From the NCBI RefSeq assembly GCF_963082655.1, contig NC_081553.1, positions 15,652,643 to 15,716,642 of the forward strand: 64,000 bases of DNA, given 5' to 3'. Source of the DNA: Stomoxys calcitrans (lineage: Eukaryota > Arthropoda > Insecta > Diptera > Muscidae). The notes beneath the pieces were generated by a model. It was not told the origin of the DNA. It was given only the letters and a program-made list of their open reading frames with translations, and did not search any database. Numbering within the stretch: position 1 is the stretch's first letter; each line of letters opens with the position of its first letter. Made by a program: the position numbers and the translations under genes. Positions 34,422 to 45,376 of the stretch are shown here, piece after piece.

Positions 34422-34512
34422 TATTTTTATACCCATCACCATAGGATGGGGTATAATAATTTAGTCATTCCGTTTGTAACGCCTCGAAATATTCGTCTAA
34501 GACCCATAAAGT
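34422..34512 (-). mobile_element. family T terminus joined to a SINE
   Basis: The 3' terminal section in reverse (TATACCCATCACCATAGGAT ... ATATTCGTCTAAGACCCATA) stops abruptly at AAAGTA. It is followed directly by a 5'-truncated SINE starting AGAGACCATC. The two families are fused here. Confidence 0.75.
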
Positions 34513-34513
34513 A

Positions 34514-34760
34514 AAGAGACCATCAGAAAAAATTTTACAACGGTGGTTGAATGCTGGCAACATTTGTGAGGTATTATGCCATGTAAAACTTCTCTCCAAA
34601 GAGGTATCGCAATGCGGCACGCCGTACAGACTCGGCTATAAAAAGGAGGCCCCTTATCATTGAGCGTAAAACTTGAATCGAACTCCACTCATTGATATAT
34701 AAAAAGTTTGCCCCTGTTCCTTAGTGGAATGTTCATGGGCAAAATTTCCAATTTGCAATT
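34514..34760 (+). mobile_element. SINE, 5' truncated
   Basis: It begins at the family's GAGACCATCAGAAA just after the lost tRNA-like head, with a small internal deletion near GGTGGTTGAATGCTGG. The remainder of body and tail (GTTCATGGGCAAAATTT) is present. Confidence 0.85.
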
Positions 34761-34972
34761 TAGGTAATTAATTCTTTTTAATGTATAAATTTTTTAAGAA
34801 AAATCGAAAAGAAAACTTACGAACTTACGCTACGCTTTTACATGTTTTTATTCACGGACGTTGAATTTTGATGTGCTAACGAGAATAGTATTTAAACAAT
34901 CTCGGGTTGGTACTAAAGCCAAAAACAGTTTTGTATTAAAAGCAATACCTGTTTGGTATTAAATCTAACGCC

Positions 34973-35147
34973 AACTTCTCTCCAAAAACGTGTCGCACTG
35001 CAGCACGGCGTTTTGACTCGGGTTTAAAAATGAGGCCCCTTATCATTGAGCTTAAACTTGAATCGGACTGCACTCATTGATATGTGAGAAGTTTGCCCCT
35101 ATTCCTTAATGGAATGTTCATAGGTAAAATTTTCATTTGCAAATTTT
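34973..35147 (+). mobile_element. SINE 3' half
   Basis: It starts at CAACTTCTCTCC and contains GTGTCGCACTGCAGCACGG, GAGGCCCCTTATCATTGAGC and the tail. Head and first half are absent. It is a second 3' half in the same orientation 210 bp after the previous copy. Confidence 0.85.
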
Positions 35148-36337
35148 TCAACCATCAGCGATTTTTTTAACTTTACTTTAATATTTTAGTAATAGGACGC
35201 AACTTTAAGGATATAGTATTATACTGGCATATATAAATAAAAAGTGATATTTTTATCCTTCGCTTCAAAAAACCGGAAGGAAATTTTTCCTTAAAAATAT
35301 TGAAAAATGTAGCATCCTTATATTAAGTTTACAAAATCTTCAATGTAAGGACAAACCTTAATTCAAGGTTCAAAAACTCCTTTAATAGTAAGTATTTCAA
35401 AGATGAAATATCAAAAATGAAATAATAAAAATAGTGGGTGCAAAATACTACGAAAAGGATTTTCATATTCCTAAATATATCTTCGAAGACCATTATTTCT
35501 GATGGAGTGACTAAAAAAATACTAAGCTGTATTTATTTAAAATATTTTTTTTTTATTTTTTCCTTTTATATATAAATTTTTTTTATGGAATTTTATCCAT
35601 ACCAAATTATGTGACCCTTTCTCCCATAAACACTTCTAAGCGCAGATATTTGCTTAAAATTCTCTCCTAAATTTGCCACGTTCTTTGTTGTGACAAAGTA
35701 AACAACAAAATATAAAATGTGTAGAACATTTTTATTATTGCTGTTTGACAAAACAGAACAAAGAAGTTAAAATCACATTGTTTAAAAGGAGAACAACCGC
35801 AATACACTTCAAACTTTTGTGTACTTAAAATTAAGTCAACAATTTGTTATCGTATATTTTTATTTTGCGCTCTAAAAATGATGTCATACAAAACAATATT
35901 TTTTATACGAGTATATATTTTTGTTTTTTTTTTTTTAGTCAAATTAGCTATAGCAATTGAGCGATTACATTGCAATGTAAAAAGTTTAAAAGCAGAAACT
36001 GAAGATGGTCAAAAAAAAATAGCTTAAGTGACGCTAAAATTAAAAAAAAATCGCTTTGTAGCTCTGATTAACGTAAACAAACATTGAAATCTCTGAATTT
36101 TAAAAACAAATTAACATTCAAAAAAGAAGAAGAGGGAAAAGAGCTCCGGAGAGATATCAAACTGAACTGTAAGAGTTTTCATATTATGAATTTCTTCGTT
36201 TAAGGACATTTTGAGTACAAAAGTAATAAGAAAATTTATTTCATATATCCTACATCTAGTATTCCTTAGAAGAAAGTTCTGAACTATTGTTAAGTAAATC
36301 GACGGACTTAGAATTACATCATGGTTTGATTATACCC

Positions 36338-36710
36338 AGAGAAATTAGTCTGCTGATATCAGCAAACTTGGTCTGCTGATATTAAATTAAAAATTTCAAA
36401 CGTTTGAAGGAAACCACAAAAAGTCTTCAAACCTCTAAACAACTTTTGCTGTATATTAATAATAAAATTAGTCAGTTTTAGGCGTAAATATTTTGTTTTT
36501 AAGCATAAATATAATAGTAGTAGCTATTTTGTTTGCTGTATTTAATGTGTTTTGAAATATTCATTACATTTTTGAGCTTTTTTAAACTTTTTGCCATTTA
36601 AAAACATCAAAAATGTTTGCTTTGCAGAAAAATACTTCTGTCCCATTTCCAGCAGACTTTCTGCTGTTACAGCAAAAACATTTTGTTGTTTTTACTAACA
36701 AATTTCTTTA
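36338..36710 (+). repeat. CAGCAGA/CAGCAAA dispersed repeat, copy 2
   Basis: It opens with CAGAGAAATTAGTCTGCTGA and closes with AAATTTCTTTAAGTG. It is colinear with the reverse complement of 205-610, with indels throughout. Weak inverted similarity of the ends (AGAGAAATTAG versus AAAGAAATTTG) suggests a decayed TIR element. Confidence 0.6.
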
Positions 36711-36861
36711 AGTGTATGCAATGTTTGTACATATGTCCAAAGTATGCAAGGTTTTGTGCTGGAACCTTTAAAAATGTTGCTCGTTAGGGATTTTAAATTA
36801 GTACTTGTTTTTGTTAAGCTGTAATTATTCCACATTTATTACACCTTACACCACTTAAGGT

Positions 36862-37660
36862 GGCACAGGGTATTATAACTTAATGAATTAGTTTGTAACA
36901 CCCAAATGAAATAGAGATGGATCCATTGATAAGTACAGGGTGGCTGATGAATATTGCTACAATGATGAATATTGCTACATTTTTTTTTCGGTGTATGGAA
37001 TACATTTTTCTTTTATTCATGTTAAATTAAATTATTAAATTAATTATTAAATTATTATTAATTAAATTAATTAATTAATTAATTAAATTAATTATTAAAT
37101 TATTATTATTAAATAGAAAAAAAGTTATTACATTTTTTTTTGGTAGCGGCTTTCATCAGCCACCCTGTAGACCGACCGATTCAGTATCACTTTCTGATTC
37201 GATTTAGCTATGTTCGTCTGTCTGCCTGTCTGTCCATGGTTATTTGTGTACAAACTAAAGGTCGCAAATTTCATCCGATCGTCTTCAAATTTGGTATGGG
37301 CATGTTTTTCGACCTAGAGACGAAGCTCCGATTTGCAGTAATACTGCAATAAAATGATCATTTGTTTACCGATTCTCTCGAAATTTGGCAGGAATGATTT
37401 TCCTTTGACTCTCGACATTACTGGTGAATTTAATGGAAATCGGTTCAGATTTATATATATATATATCCCGATTTTCACTCCTAGAGCCACTGCAAGCTCA
37501 TTTATTGACCAATCTTCCTAAAATTTTGTACAACGCTTTCCTCAATGACTTCCACAATGTGTATAAAGTTTGCTCGAAATCGGTTCAGATTTAGACATAT
37601 ATATATATGTTCGTCCGATTTGCAGTAATATTGCAATCAAATGGTAATTTGTTCTTTTGC
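36862..37660 (-). repeat. family T-like tandem-unit sequence (third subfamily), reverse
   Basis: It contains GTTTGTAACACCCAAATGAA, TTCGTCTGTCTGCCTGTCTG, and units with CCGATTTGCAGTAATA spaced about 290 bp apart. Its organisation parallels family T (terminal section, CTGTC-rich tract, repeated CCGAT units), but the primary sequence differs. It hosts the MITE at 36936-37167. Confidence 0.5.
36936..37167. mobile_element. 232-bp Tc1/mariner-type MITE with TA duplication
   Basis: Ends CAGGGTGGCTGATGAA and TTCATCAGCCACCCTG are inverted repeats flanked by TA on each side. The interior is almost pure A/T (AATTAATTAAT runs). A GATGAATATTGCTAC stretch is duplicated at the left end. The same terminal CAGGGTGG is found on the transposase relic at 55217. 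Confidence 0.85.
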
Positions 37661-37699
37661 CTTTCCTTACTGGTTTTTGGTATTCCACACACAACCAAA

Positions 37700-38625
37700 T
37701 TTGTTATTTAAAACAGCAGAAATGTTTGCTAAAACAGCAGTGTATGTCTGCTGAAAATGGGAAATCAGATATTACTGCTGTTTCAGCAAACAAAGGGCTG
37801 CTGTATTAGTAAACATTTCGGTCAGCTAAGTCTGCAAACAAAATCTGCTGTTTAAAGTACAAAAATCTGCTGAAAAAATGTTATGGTATTTTTTATGTTT
37901 GCCTTTTACTTGCTTGATTACTTTAGGCATTTTTTTTAAATATTTTTTAAGAAATTTTCTCGAAAGAGATTATTTTAATTTGTGGAATATAACTGTAAAG
38001 AAGCAACTTGATCCTTCCATTGGTATAAATTTCGAAATATGGCTGACCTAGCTCGCATTTTTTGTTATTGCTCTATTAATGTGTACTTGACTGGCATGGC
38101 CTTTTGTATCTAAATTTAAAGAAAAAAGAATATGGAAAGTGTACATTCTGTGGTGATTATAAACATCCACTGAGACACACATTTACATATGTGTTCTATT
38201 TTTCTTTTCAACATTCTCTTCATGGTTAAGCAGCAATCATTTTCAGCAAACAACAGACTTTTCAGCAGTAAGCCTGCTGCTCTGAAATTGCAAAATTATT
38301 GCTGTAATGGCAGAACTACTTCTACAGTAACAGCAAAATTAACTACTTATATTCAGCAGACGGTGTTTGCTATTTTCAGCAAACTTTTTTCTATGAGTTT
38401 CATTTTGATCTTCCAGAGAAACATACATTCCTTTACTCAACCAAAATTATTAGCCAAAATAGCTAAAAATGGAGAAGCAAACATGATTGCTACATTAAAA
38501 TGTTGACTTTACAAGACTAAATTCTTTGTTTTATTGCTTCACAAATTCGAACATGAAAAGCAGAACATTTTCGGAAATAGCAGCAAACATTTTTCTATTA
38601 TCAGCAGATTTTTTTTATGAGTGTT
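37700..38625. repeat. cluster of CAGCAGA/CAGCAAA sequences
   Basis: Three blocks (about 37700-37885, 38225-38410, 38545-38625) are saturated with AACAGCAGAAATGTTTGCT, TCAGCAAAC, TCTGCTGAAA and similar words in both orientations. They are separated by ordinary AT-rich DNA. They probably represent one or more fragmented copies of the family at 205-610 and 36338-36710. Confidence 0.5.
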
Positions 38626-39126
38626 AATGAACTGTGTTTAAGATTTGAATCGGCCAAAGTTAACATGTTTTTAAGTATATCAATTATTATTTAATTCAAT
38701 ATACTTCGTCTTTAAATTAGCCTTTCACAAAAAATCCCCAATTTATTAATAACTTCCTTCCAACTCTCAATTCATCACCTAATAATTAACAACCAAGCTA
38801 TTAATAAAGCTGTAAAAAAAGTTATTAAAAATAATACAGCCACTCATGATGATAACTCTGAGGCCCACAAAAAAAAAACTCACAATTAAGTTTGCAAACC
38901 ACCGAGAAGAACTATTTTTGCGCGGAATTGTATTATCGTTCAGTTTATGCCTTCTATGGCAACGATAATGAAAGTTTGTTCTTTCGCTTCATATGCAATG
39001 AAATTGAAAAATAAAATTTCCCACAAAAAATTGGCGTTATTCATACATGGCTAACAAAAAAAGGGTAAGCGTCGTCGTTATTAGCCCAACATCATGGAAT
39101 AGTTGAATGCTGATTTGCTACTAGAG

Positions 39127-39237
39127 CAGCGATGGGCAAATATACACAAATTTCTGCACGTTATTGTGTAAGTGTACAAGAACATAAGCCCATGGGATTA
39201 GAAATGATGTGCACCTGTGTTAGTGTGCCCATCTCTG
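39127..39237. mobile_element. 111-bp hAT-type MITE with perfect 8-bp target duplication
   Basis: It starts CAGCGATGGGCA and ends TGCCCATCTCTG, an inverted pair with one mismatch. Both flanks are TACTAGAG (39119-39126 and 39238-39245), an exact 8-bp duplication as made by hAT transposases. Too short to encode protein. Confidence 0.92.
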
Positions 39238-39513
39238 TACTAGAGTTATATAAGAAGTGGATGTGGCATAGTAAGCGAGCGATGACCAGCGAACAAACAA
39301 CTTGTTTTATTTACGGTCTAAATATTTTTATGAATTTAATTGAAATTTTTTTATCTTTCATTCTCTTTTGACATTACAATGTTAGGGTGGATTGTAATGA
39401 AATTAAAGTCAGCTCACTGAGATAACTCAGTTAATTGTGCAGCAGACGAGATTGCAAAGCTTGAAACTGACATCGATATGCTAATATATTTTTCGAGATC
39501 AAGGTTTAGGGTG

Positions 39514-40375
39514 TAGAGTTGGGTAGTTCCGGGTGGAACTAGTTCATTGGAACTAATCCAAGTAAGGAACTGCTCGAACTATTGGGTTGCCCAAAAAGTA
39601 ATTGTGGATTTTTTAAAAAAAAGTAAATACATTTTTAATAAAACTTAGAATGAACTTTAATCAAATATACTTTTTTTACACGTTTTTTCTAAAGCAAGCT
39701 AAAAGTAACAGCTTATAACTGACAGAAGAAAGAATGCAATTACAGAGTCACAAGCTGTGAAAAAATTTGTCAACGCCGACTATATGAAAAATCCGCAATT
39801 ATTTTTTGGGCAACCCAATAGTTCCATCTCTTTATTTCTTATAGTTCCTTTTGTTTTGCATGTACATTTTTCTTTTTCTTCCAGCTGATTGACATGCCAT
39901 ATTTTACAGATTCATACAAAGACTAAAAAAAGCTTCAACTTTTTTCAATAGGCAACAACTGTGTGCGTTGTGATTTAGGTGAAAGGTAAATAAATTATTT
40001 GAGGCAACCACATTAAATGAATGTGGTGGCATCCACATATTATTTTTTTTATTGTCAACAAATCTAAATTGTTTGATTGCGCTTCGATTCGTGTTTTTTT
40101 CAGCATAGAGACTTAATACTTGTTTTGAAGAAAGTACAAAAAATTAATTTTAAATTCAATTACTTATACAGTCTGAATGTTTTTGTGTATATGTACAAAT
40201 AAAAACACTCATTTTAAGGTTCAAAACAAAATTCAAAGCTCTTTTTTTATTTTGTATGAAGGAAACAAAAAAGGGGATCGCAAATGAAAAAGAAACTAAG
40301 TTGAGGAACTACTTCCTTTTGTGGAACGGAACTAAAATGAGTGATCACTAAAAGGAACTAAAATGCCCACCTCTA
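39514..40375. mobile_element. hAT-like non-autonomous element with nested MITE
   Basis: The left end TAGAGTTGGGTAGTTCC and the right end GGAACTAAAATGCCCACCTCTA (shown in two parts: GGAACTAAAATG, CCCACCTCTA) are imperfect inverted repeats. Flanks TTAGGGTG (39506-39513) and TTAGGGTC (40376-40383) agree at 7 of 8 positions. The subterminal regions repeat GGAACTA/TAGTTCC in both orientations, as hAT subterminal binding motifs often do. The interior holds a 237-bp mariner-type MITE (39582-39818). No transposase frame. Confidence 0.7.
39582..39818. mobile_element. mariner-type MITE with TA duplication
   Basis: TTGGGTTGCCCAAAAAGTAA at the left is matched by the inverted CAAAAAATAA...GGGCAACCCAA end at the right, inside TA...TA. 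Removing it restores CGAACTAGTTCC, in keeping with the surrounding GGAACTA motif. A second copy in the opposite orientation is at 56975-57173. Confidence 0.92.
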
Positions 40376-41734
40376 TTAGGGTCAATGGTTAAGGGATTAT
40401 GAATGCTCCAAGATTACGTGGCCTAATCTCAAGTTAGAGGGACTCTTAGCTTTACTAGAATTTTCTAGCCAACTAAACCAGCATGACAGCTCATTTTTTG
40501 ACAATCCTCCCTTATACACACACATATGCAAATAATCCAAAATTAACTTATTCAGGTACAACTAATTAACACTTTTTTGAGGTTTGCAATGCAAAACCGA
40601 GAAAACCATTGTTGATATACCATATCAGCGTATTAATCATTTCAAATTATACTTGTTTTTTTTTATTTTGGCAACAAAAGACAATTTTATGCTCTCTGCT
40701 ACAATTTTAATTTATTAGTTTACAAATAAATATGATGTATAGTTGAAAATAACTTTGTTTTATTTTACTTATTTGTCATAATTATTTTTCTAATTTTACC
40801 ACATTCTTAAAATGATGTCAGCTCTAGTATATTTATACACAATATATTCACTGTTTTATTAATCTTTTGTTGATTATTGTTTGCAAAAAAAAAACTATAT
40901 GATTGAGTAATTGACTAAGCGTCATGCGCTGTTATAGGCATAATCCAGCTGGTGCCAAGAAATCAGTGGCGCTTTCAATAAGCCAAGGTACTTTTATTTA
41001 ATTGACACTTGAAACGCTGATGAATTGCACACAGTTCACTACAGATAATAAATCACAAAATTGTATTGTAATCTACACTCGGCAAGTAAACATAGTATAG
41101 TAAATCGATTTATTAAGTCTATATGGTTTAGTTAGTAAATTGTTGACTTTGATGGTTCGAAATCGTTTTCCTTTAAAATAGGACTTATTTTCCGAGAAAA
41201 AATGCGTTGAGTGGTCATAACCAGGAGTTGTTGAAAATATTGACAACATGCACAACATGGGTGTTTTAAACGCTCGATCTCGAATTTGTGTCTCGACAAT
41301 TATCAAAGTCAACCCCACTCAAAATGTATGTACGAGTATACTAAAGGAAATTATTGTTTAAAACTAAAATACCTGTCTCGTCTAGCATTCAAACCTGCGA
41401 GCTCAAAAAACTTTTTATACATTTTAAAAAATTATAGTAAATGGTTGTTGTAAAACTGTGGACCAGACGTTGTCAGAATATGAATGCCCGGCTTTAGCTC
41501 TACTCATTAGAAATTTAAAGCAGGAATCCGGAGCAGGTACGTTTTTACCGCTCCGCTCCACGCCCCGCTCCCGCTTCTTTACACTTAATTTGACTATTTT
41601 ATTTTCAATTTTCTTCTTATCCACCGTACATTATGGAACGATATATTAATTTAATCTTTTCGATTACAGCATCAAGCAATATTCAACTCCGATTGTTTGT
41701 ATTCTTGATCGTCGTCTTTACCGAACTATATTCT

Positions 41735-42090
41735 TATAAATCCCCATATAAACCGATCTCTTGAATTGATTTCTTGAGCCTTTTGAGGGCGCAATTCTTA
41801 ACCGATTTAGCTGAAATTTTGCAAACCCGTTTCTTTTATGACCTCCAATCGGTTCATAATCGTTTATATCTGCCACATAAACCGATCTCTCCATTGTACT
41901 TCTTGAGCCCCTAGAGGGCGCAATTTTTATCCGATTTGGCTCAAATTTTGCATAATTTCTCCTACGATCTAGAGGGAGATTTTTTTTTTGATTTGACTAA
42001 AATTTTGTTCAAAGATTTCTCCTAAAACATCCATGCCAAGCATGATCTTAATCCGTCTTTATTGCTCATATATAAAAGGATAATCCAACT
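41735..42090 (-). mobile_element. family T fragment, reverse
   Basis: Two units in reverse (CCATATAAACCGATCTCTTG, CCGATTTAGCTGAAATTTTG, AGAGGGCGCAATTTTTATCC) about 150 bp apart. No termini. Confidence 0.65.
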
Positions 42091-42091
42091 T

Positions 42092-42978
42092 TACTTCGGC
42101 ACGGTCGAACTTTAGATACCCACCACCATAAATATATTTATTATCCTATGTTATTATAACCCTACTATATCTATATTAATGTCCACGTATGGGCCGATTT
42201 AGATCATTTTAGGTTTAGGTACAGAGAAGTCTTATATGAGTCGCAGTTTACAACTTCGGGGAAATCAGGTTATAATTGAGGATTTTATGGCTTAAGATCC
42301 CAGATCTGCAGATCTGTCCTTATGCCATCTTTATCCAAATGTGGTCTGATAGGGACCATAGGCGGTACGGATATCGGGTGGCCTAGTGCAACTCCATACA
42401 CCAAATTTGTATCAAAATTATGTCCGATCTGGACCAAGTTTGGTTAGCTCAACCGGAAATCTAGTCCAAGTCACTGCTCTTAATTTCAGCAAAATAGGAA
42501 ATACGTGAGGGCTAAAGCTTTTCTGGGGAGTACTTAGCCAATCCCCCAGAGGCCTTTCTACGTTTATGATGGCAGCTATATCTAAATATAGCCCGTATTG
42601 ACATTTTTCTGTTTAGCCCGTATTGACAAATTTCTTAGTAGAACTCGCGGTTTAAAATTTAAACGAAATCGGATAGTAAATGCGACCGATTTTTATGGCA
42701 CCTATATAAAAATATAGCCCAATTTTGCTCGTTCAAGAACTTAACCTGCATATAGTCAAAATACGAATCTGTGACAAATCTTAGGTCAATTTTTAGTAGC
42801 TGTAGCGTGATTACAACAGACGGACACGCAGAAGGACAGATATCGTTCATCATCTCATCTTAGATTTTTACGACAATCCAGAATCCATATACTTTGTAGG
42901 GATATGTGTATTTCGATTTGTTGCAAACGGAGTGACTAAATGAATATACATTCCTCCTATTCTATGGTGGTGGGTATA
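42092..42978 (+). mobile_element. family T-like element with both ends, diverged
   Basis: The head (CTTCGGCACGGTCGAACTTT, ACCCACCACCATAA) is at the left. The CAGACGGACACGCAGAAGGA tract and the terminal TCTATGGTGGTGGGTATA are at the right. Units in between are diverged and irregular. Non-coding. Confidence 0.6.
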
Positions 42979-42994
42979 TATGCTGCCTATAAAA

Positions 42995-43068
42995 AGAACA
43001 CATGCGATCAATGGTGGATGGTATACAAGATTTGGCCCTACCGAACTTAGCTCGTTTTTACTTGTTTT
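42995..43068 (-). mobile_element. family T head, reverse, abutting previous element
   Basis: ATCAATGGTGGATGGTATAC then GATTTGGCCCTACCGAACTT and TTTTTACTTGTTTT is a reversed left end. It sits within 20 bp of another element's 3' end, suggesting insertion of one copy into or next to another. Confidence 0.6.
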
Positions 43069-43244
43069 GACTTTAAGACGATTTTTTTTAATTGGTACAA
43101 ATCTGTTTTTGATATCAAATTATCGAAAGTGAACTCTTTTATCTTATCTTATCTTTATCTTATGTTAACTTAAATTTGTGTGTTGATTTGCCAAAATAAC
43201 AAATTCGTAAACCAAAAAATTTGTATTTAAAAGATTTTTATTTT

Positions 43245-43345
43245 GTTGGAGCGGAGCGGATTTTGAAATAGAAAGCCGCTTCGCTCCGACTTCAACAAAT
43301 TTCGTTGCCACTCCACTCCCATTCCCTGCTCCGCTCCGAAGCCTT
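43245..43345. repeat. GGAGC-rich simple sequence
   Basis: GGAGCGGAGCGGA and CTGCTCCGCTCCGAAG are facing inverted pieces in otherwise AT-rich DNA. A similar CCGCTCCGCTCCACG tract lies at 41550-41575. Function unknown. Confidence 0.4.
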
Positions 43346-43757
43346 GGTTGAGAGCATTTTCGACATGTAGAAGGACGGACGGATGGTCGGGCCTTAAATG
43401 TTTTACAGATGACAAATGTACTTTATAGGGTCTTAGACCAATATTTCGAGACTATACGATGTGAATATTTAAGTAAGTATGCCTACTCAACCGTAGAGTG
43501 GTTGAGTATTTAAAAATCTATTACCTTCAAAAAATAACAAATGTTTTATCTTAAATCATTGTAAACCCTAATGTAAACTTCATGTTATCATAGTGATATG
43601 ATAATGGCATTGTAACGAAACCGCTATTGTCTTTGGACTTATGACAAATAAAACTTATGCGTATCCACATTGATTACAAACATATCATCAACTGTATAAA
43701 GCCATAAGTATGTACATATTTACATGACAAAACATATGTAGGTAATGTACATATTTA

Positions 43758-45376
43758 CAGCGGTCAAAAAAAGTATTCATCATTAGCAAAATTGATAATA
43801 AATTCACTTATTTTGGGTAATTGAAGAAAATTTAAAGTAAACAAATAATGCAGTTTTATGCAATAGTTTATTTTTCGTAATATGTTTTAAAATAAATTCA
43901 AAAAATAAATTTAATTAGCGCAAAAAATGCAATTTTATATAATAACACCATCATCATTGATGTGCTATCATCAAAGTCAAATTCAAATATTATTTGGGAA
44001 TCCCCCTTTTCTGTTTTATTTAGTAAAGGAGGCTTTGCCCTTGACAGCAAATATTTAATTTCATTGAAAATATAGTTTTTGTCAAAATGGGTCGTAAGCA
44101 AAACGAGGTTTCTGATGAGGTAAAAGTTTTGATAATAAAACACCACAGGAATGGTTTAACTCAAAAAACTATCAGTGAAATATTAAATAGACCACGATCT
44201 ACTATACAATCCATCATCAGAAAGTGGACAGAAACGAAAACTGTTGACAATAAACCAAGATCTGGTCGACCAAAAGCACTTTCAGTTGGAGATGTGCGTT
44301 GGCTAGTGCGGCAAGTTCAGAAAACTCCGAAGACAAATGCGACCATTCTTCGTAAAAACACTATGGAATATTTAGGGAAGGAAGTTACTACACAAACAAT
44401 TCGAAATACACTCAAAAGGCATAGTTACAGAGGAAGAACTGCACGTAAGAAGCCCTTTATAAATAAAATAAACCGAGTGAAAAGGCAAAACTTCGCAAAA
44501 ATGTATGTAAAACAGCCCGAATCATTTTGGAAAACAGTCATTTTTGCAGACGAGAGCAAGTTTAATCTTTTTGGGTGCGATGGAAAGGTCATAGTGTACA
44601 GAAAACCAAATACAGAGCTTGAAGAACGAAACACAGTTGCTACTGTAAAACATGGTGGAGGTGGTTTAATGGTTTGGGGGTGTATGGCGGCTTCAGGAGC
44701 GGGAAATCTTGAAATTATTAATGGAGTAATGGATCATAAGTATTACATTGACATTTTAAAGAGGAATTTAAAAGATAGTGCTGTAAAACTTGGGCTTGGT
44801 AATAACTTTCAATATTATCAAGATAATGACCCCAAACATTCTGCTTTAAATACCAAGATGTGGATGCTGTATAACTGCCCCAAAGTCATTAAAACTCCTC
44901 CTCAAAGTCCCGACTTGAACCCAATTGAACATCTTTGGGAACATCTCGAACGCAAATTGAGAACGCGCAATTTTTCGAGCAAGAGTCAAATGCAACAGGT
45001 GATAATGGAGGAATGGACTAATATAGACCAAAATATAACCGCTAAATTAGTCCAATCGATGTCAAACCGTTTAAAAGAAGTTATAAGACGCGGTGGTCGA
45101 ATAACAAAGTATTAATTTTTTTAAATTATGTTATTTATTTTTTTGTTTTTTTGCAATGATGAATACTTTTTTTGTTTAATTTTTTGGGTTCAGCTGTAAA
45201 ATGGCCCTTTTTGTTCCAATAAATACTATTTTTTTCTTTAAAAACAATGAAATTGTGTACATATATATCACACAAGCACTACTGCATCATTAGTTTAATA
45301 TGTTTTTATTCCAATTGTCTTTTGTAGACTTATTAAAAAAAAAACATTGAATGATGAATACTTTTTTTTACCGCTG
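43758..45376 (+). mobile_element. complete Tc1-like transposon (1619 bp)
   Basis: Both ends are about 27-bp inverted repeats with one mismatch, beginning CAGCGGTCAAAAAAAGTATT at the left (CAGCGGTAAAAAAAAGTATT at the right, inverted). TA flanks both ends (43756-43757, 45377-45378). The right arm holds a second direct copy of the terminal motif (AATGATGAATACTTTTTTTG at 45155). That recalls the two-site arrangement of Tc1 elements with complex ends; a matching inner site on the left is at best degenerate. The single gene inside is intact. Confidence 0.95.
44087..45115 (+). CDS. Tc1-like transposase, intact, DD34E
   Basis: A 342-residue protein, the usual length for Tc1-family transposases (about 340), which cut the element at its ends and reinsert it at TA. 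The N-terminal half (about 1-110) has two helix-turn-helix units: LTQKTISEILNRPRSTIQSI at 24-43, then a linker with the GRP box (SGRPK, 59-63), and VTTQTIRNTLKRHSYRGR at 100-117. The catalytic core has D155 (FADESKFN), D246 (YYQDNDPKH) and E281 (NPIEHLW), with exactly 34 residues between the last two. The GGGGLMVWGC box lies at 190-199. No stop or frameshift interrupts it. The start ATG at 44087 follows GTCAAA and gives the conventional N-terminus. It sits between matching inverted ends, so it may be or recently have been active. Its relation to a named family (Minos, Bari, Paris, S) is not decided. Confidence 0.95.
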   Translation: MGRKQNEVSDEVKVLIIKHHRNGLTQKTISEILNRPRSTIQSIIRKWTETKTVDNKPRSGRPKALSVGDVRWLVRQVQKTPKTNATILRKNTMEYLGKEVTTQTIRNTLKRHSYRGRTARKKPFINKINRVKRQNFAKMYVKQPESFWKTVIFADESKFNLFGCDGKVIVYRKPNTELEERNTVATVKHGGGGLMVWGCMAASGAGNLEIINGVMDHKYYIDILKRNLKDSAVKLGLGNNFQYYQDNDPKHSALNTKMWMLYNCPKVIKTPPQSPDLNPIEHLWEHLERKLRTRNFSSKSQMQQVIMEEWTNIDQNITAKLVQSMSNRLKEVIRRGGRITKY

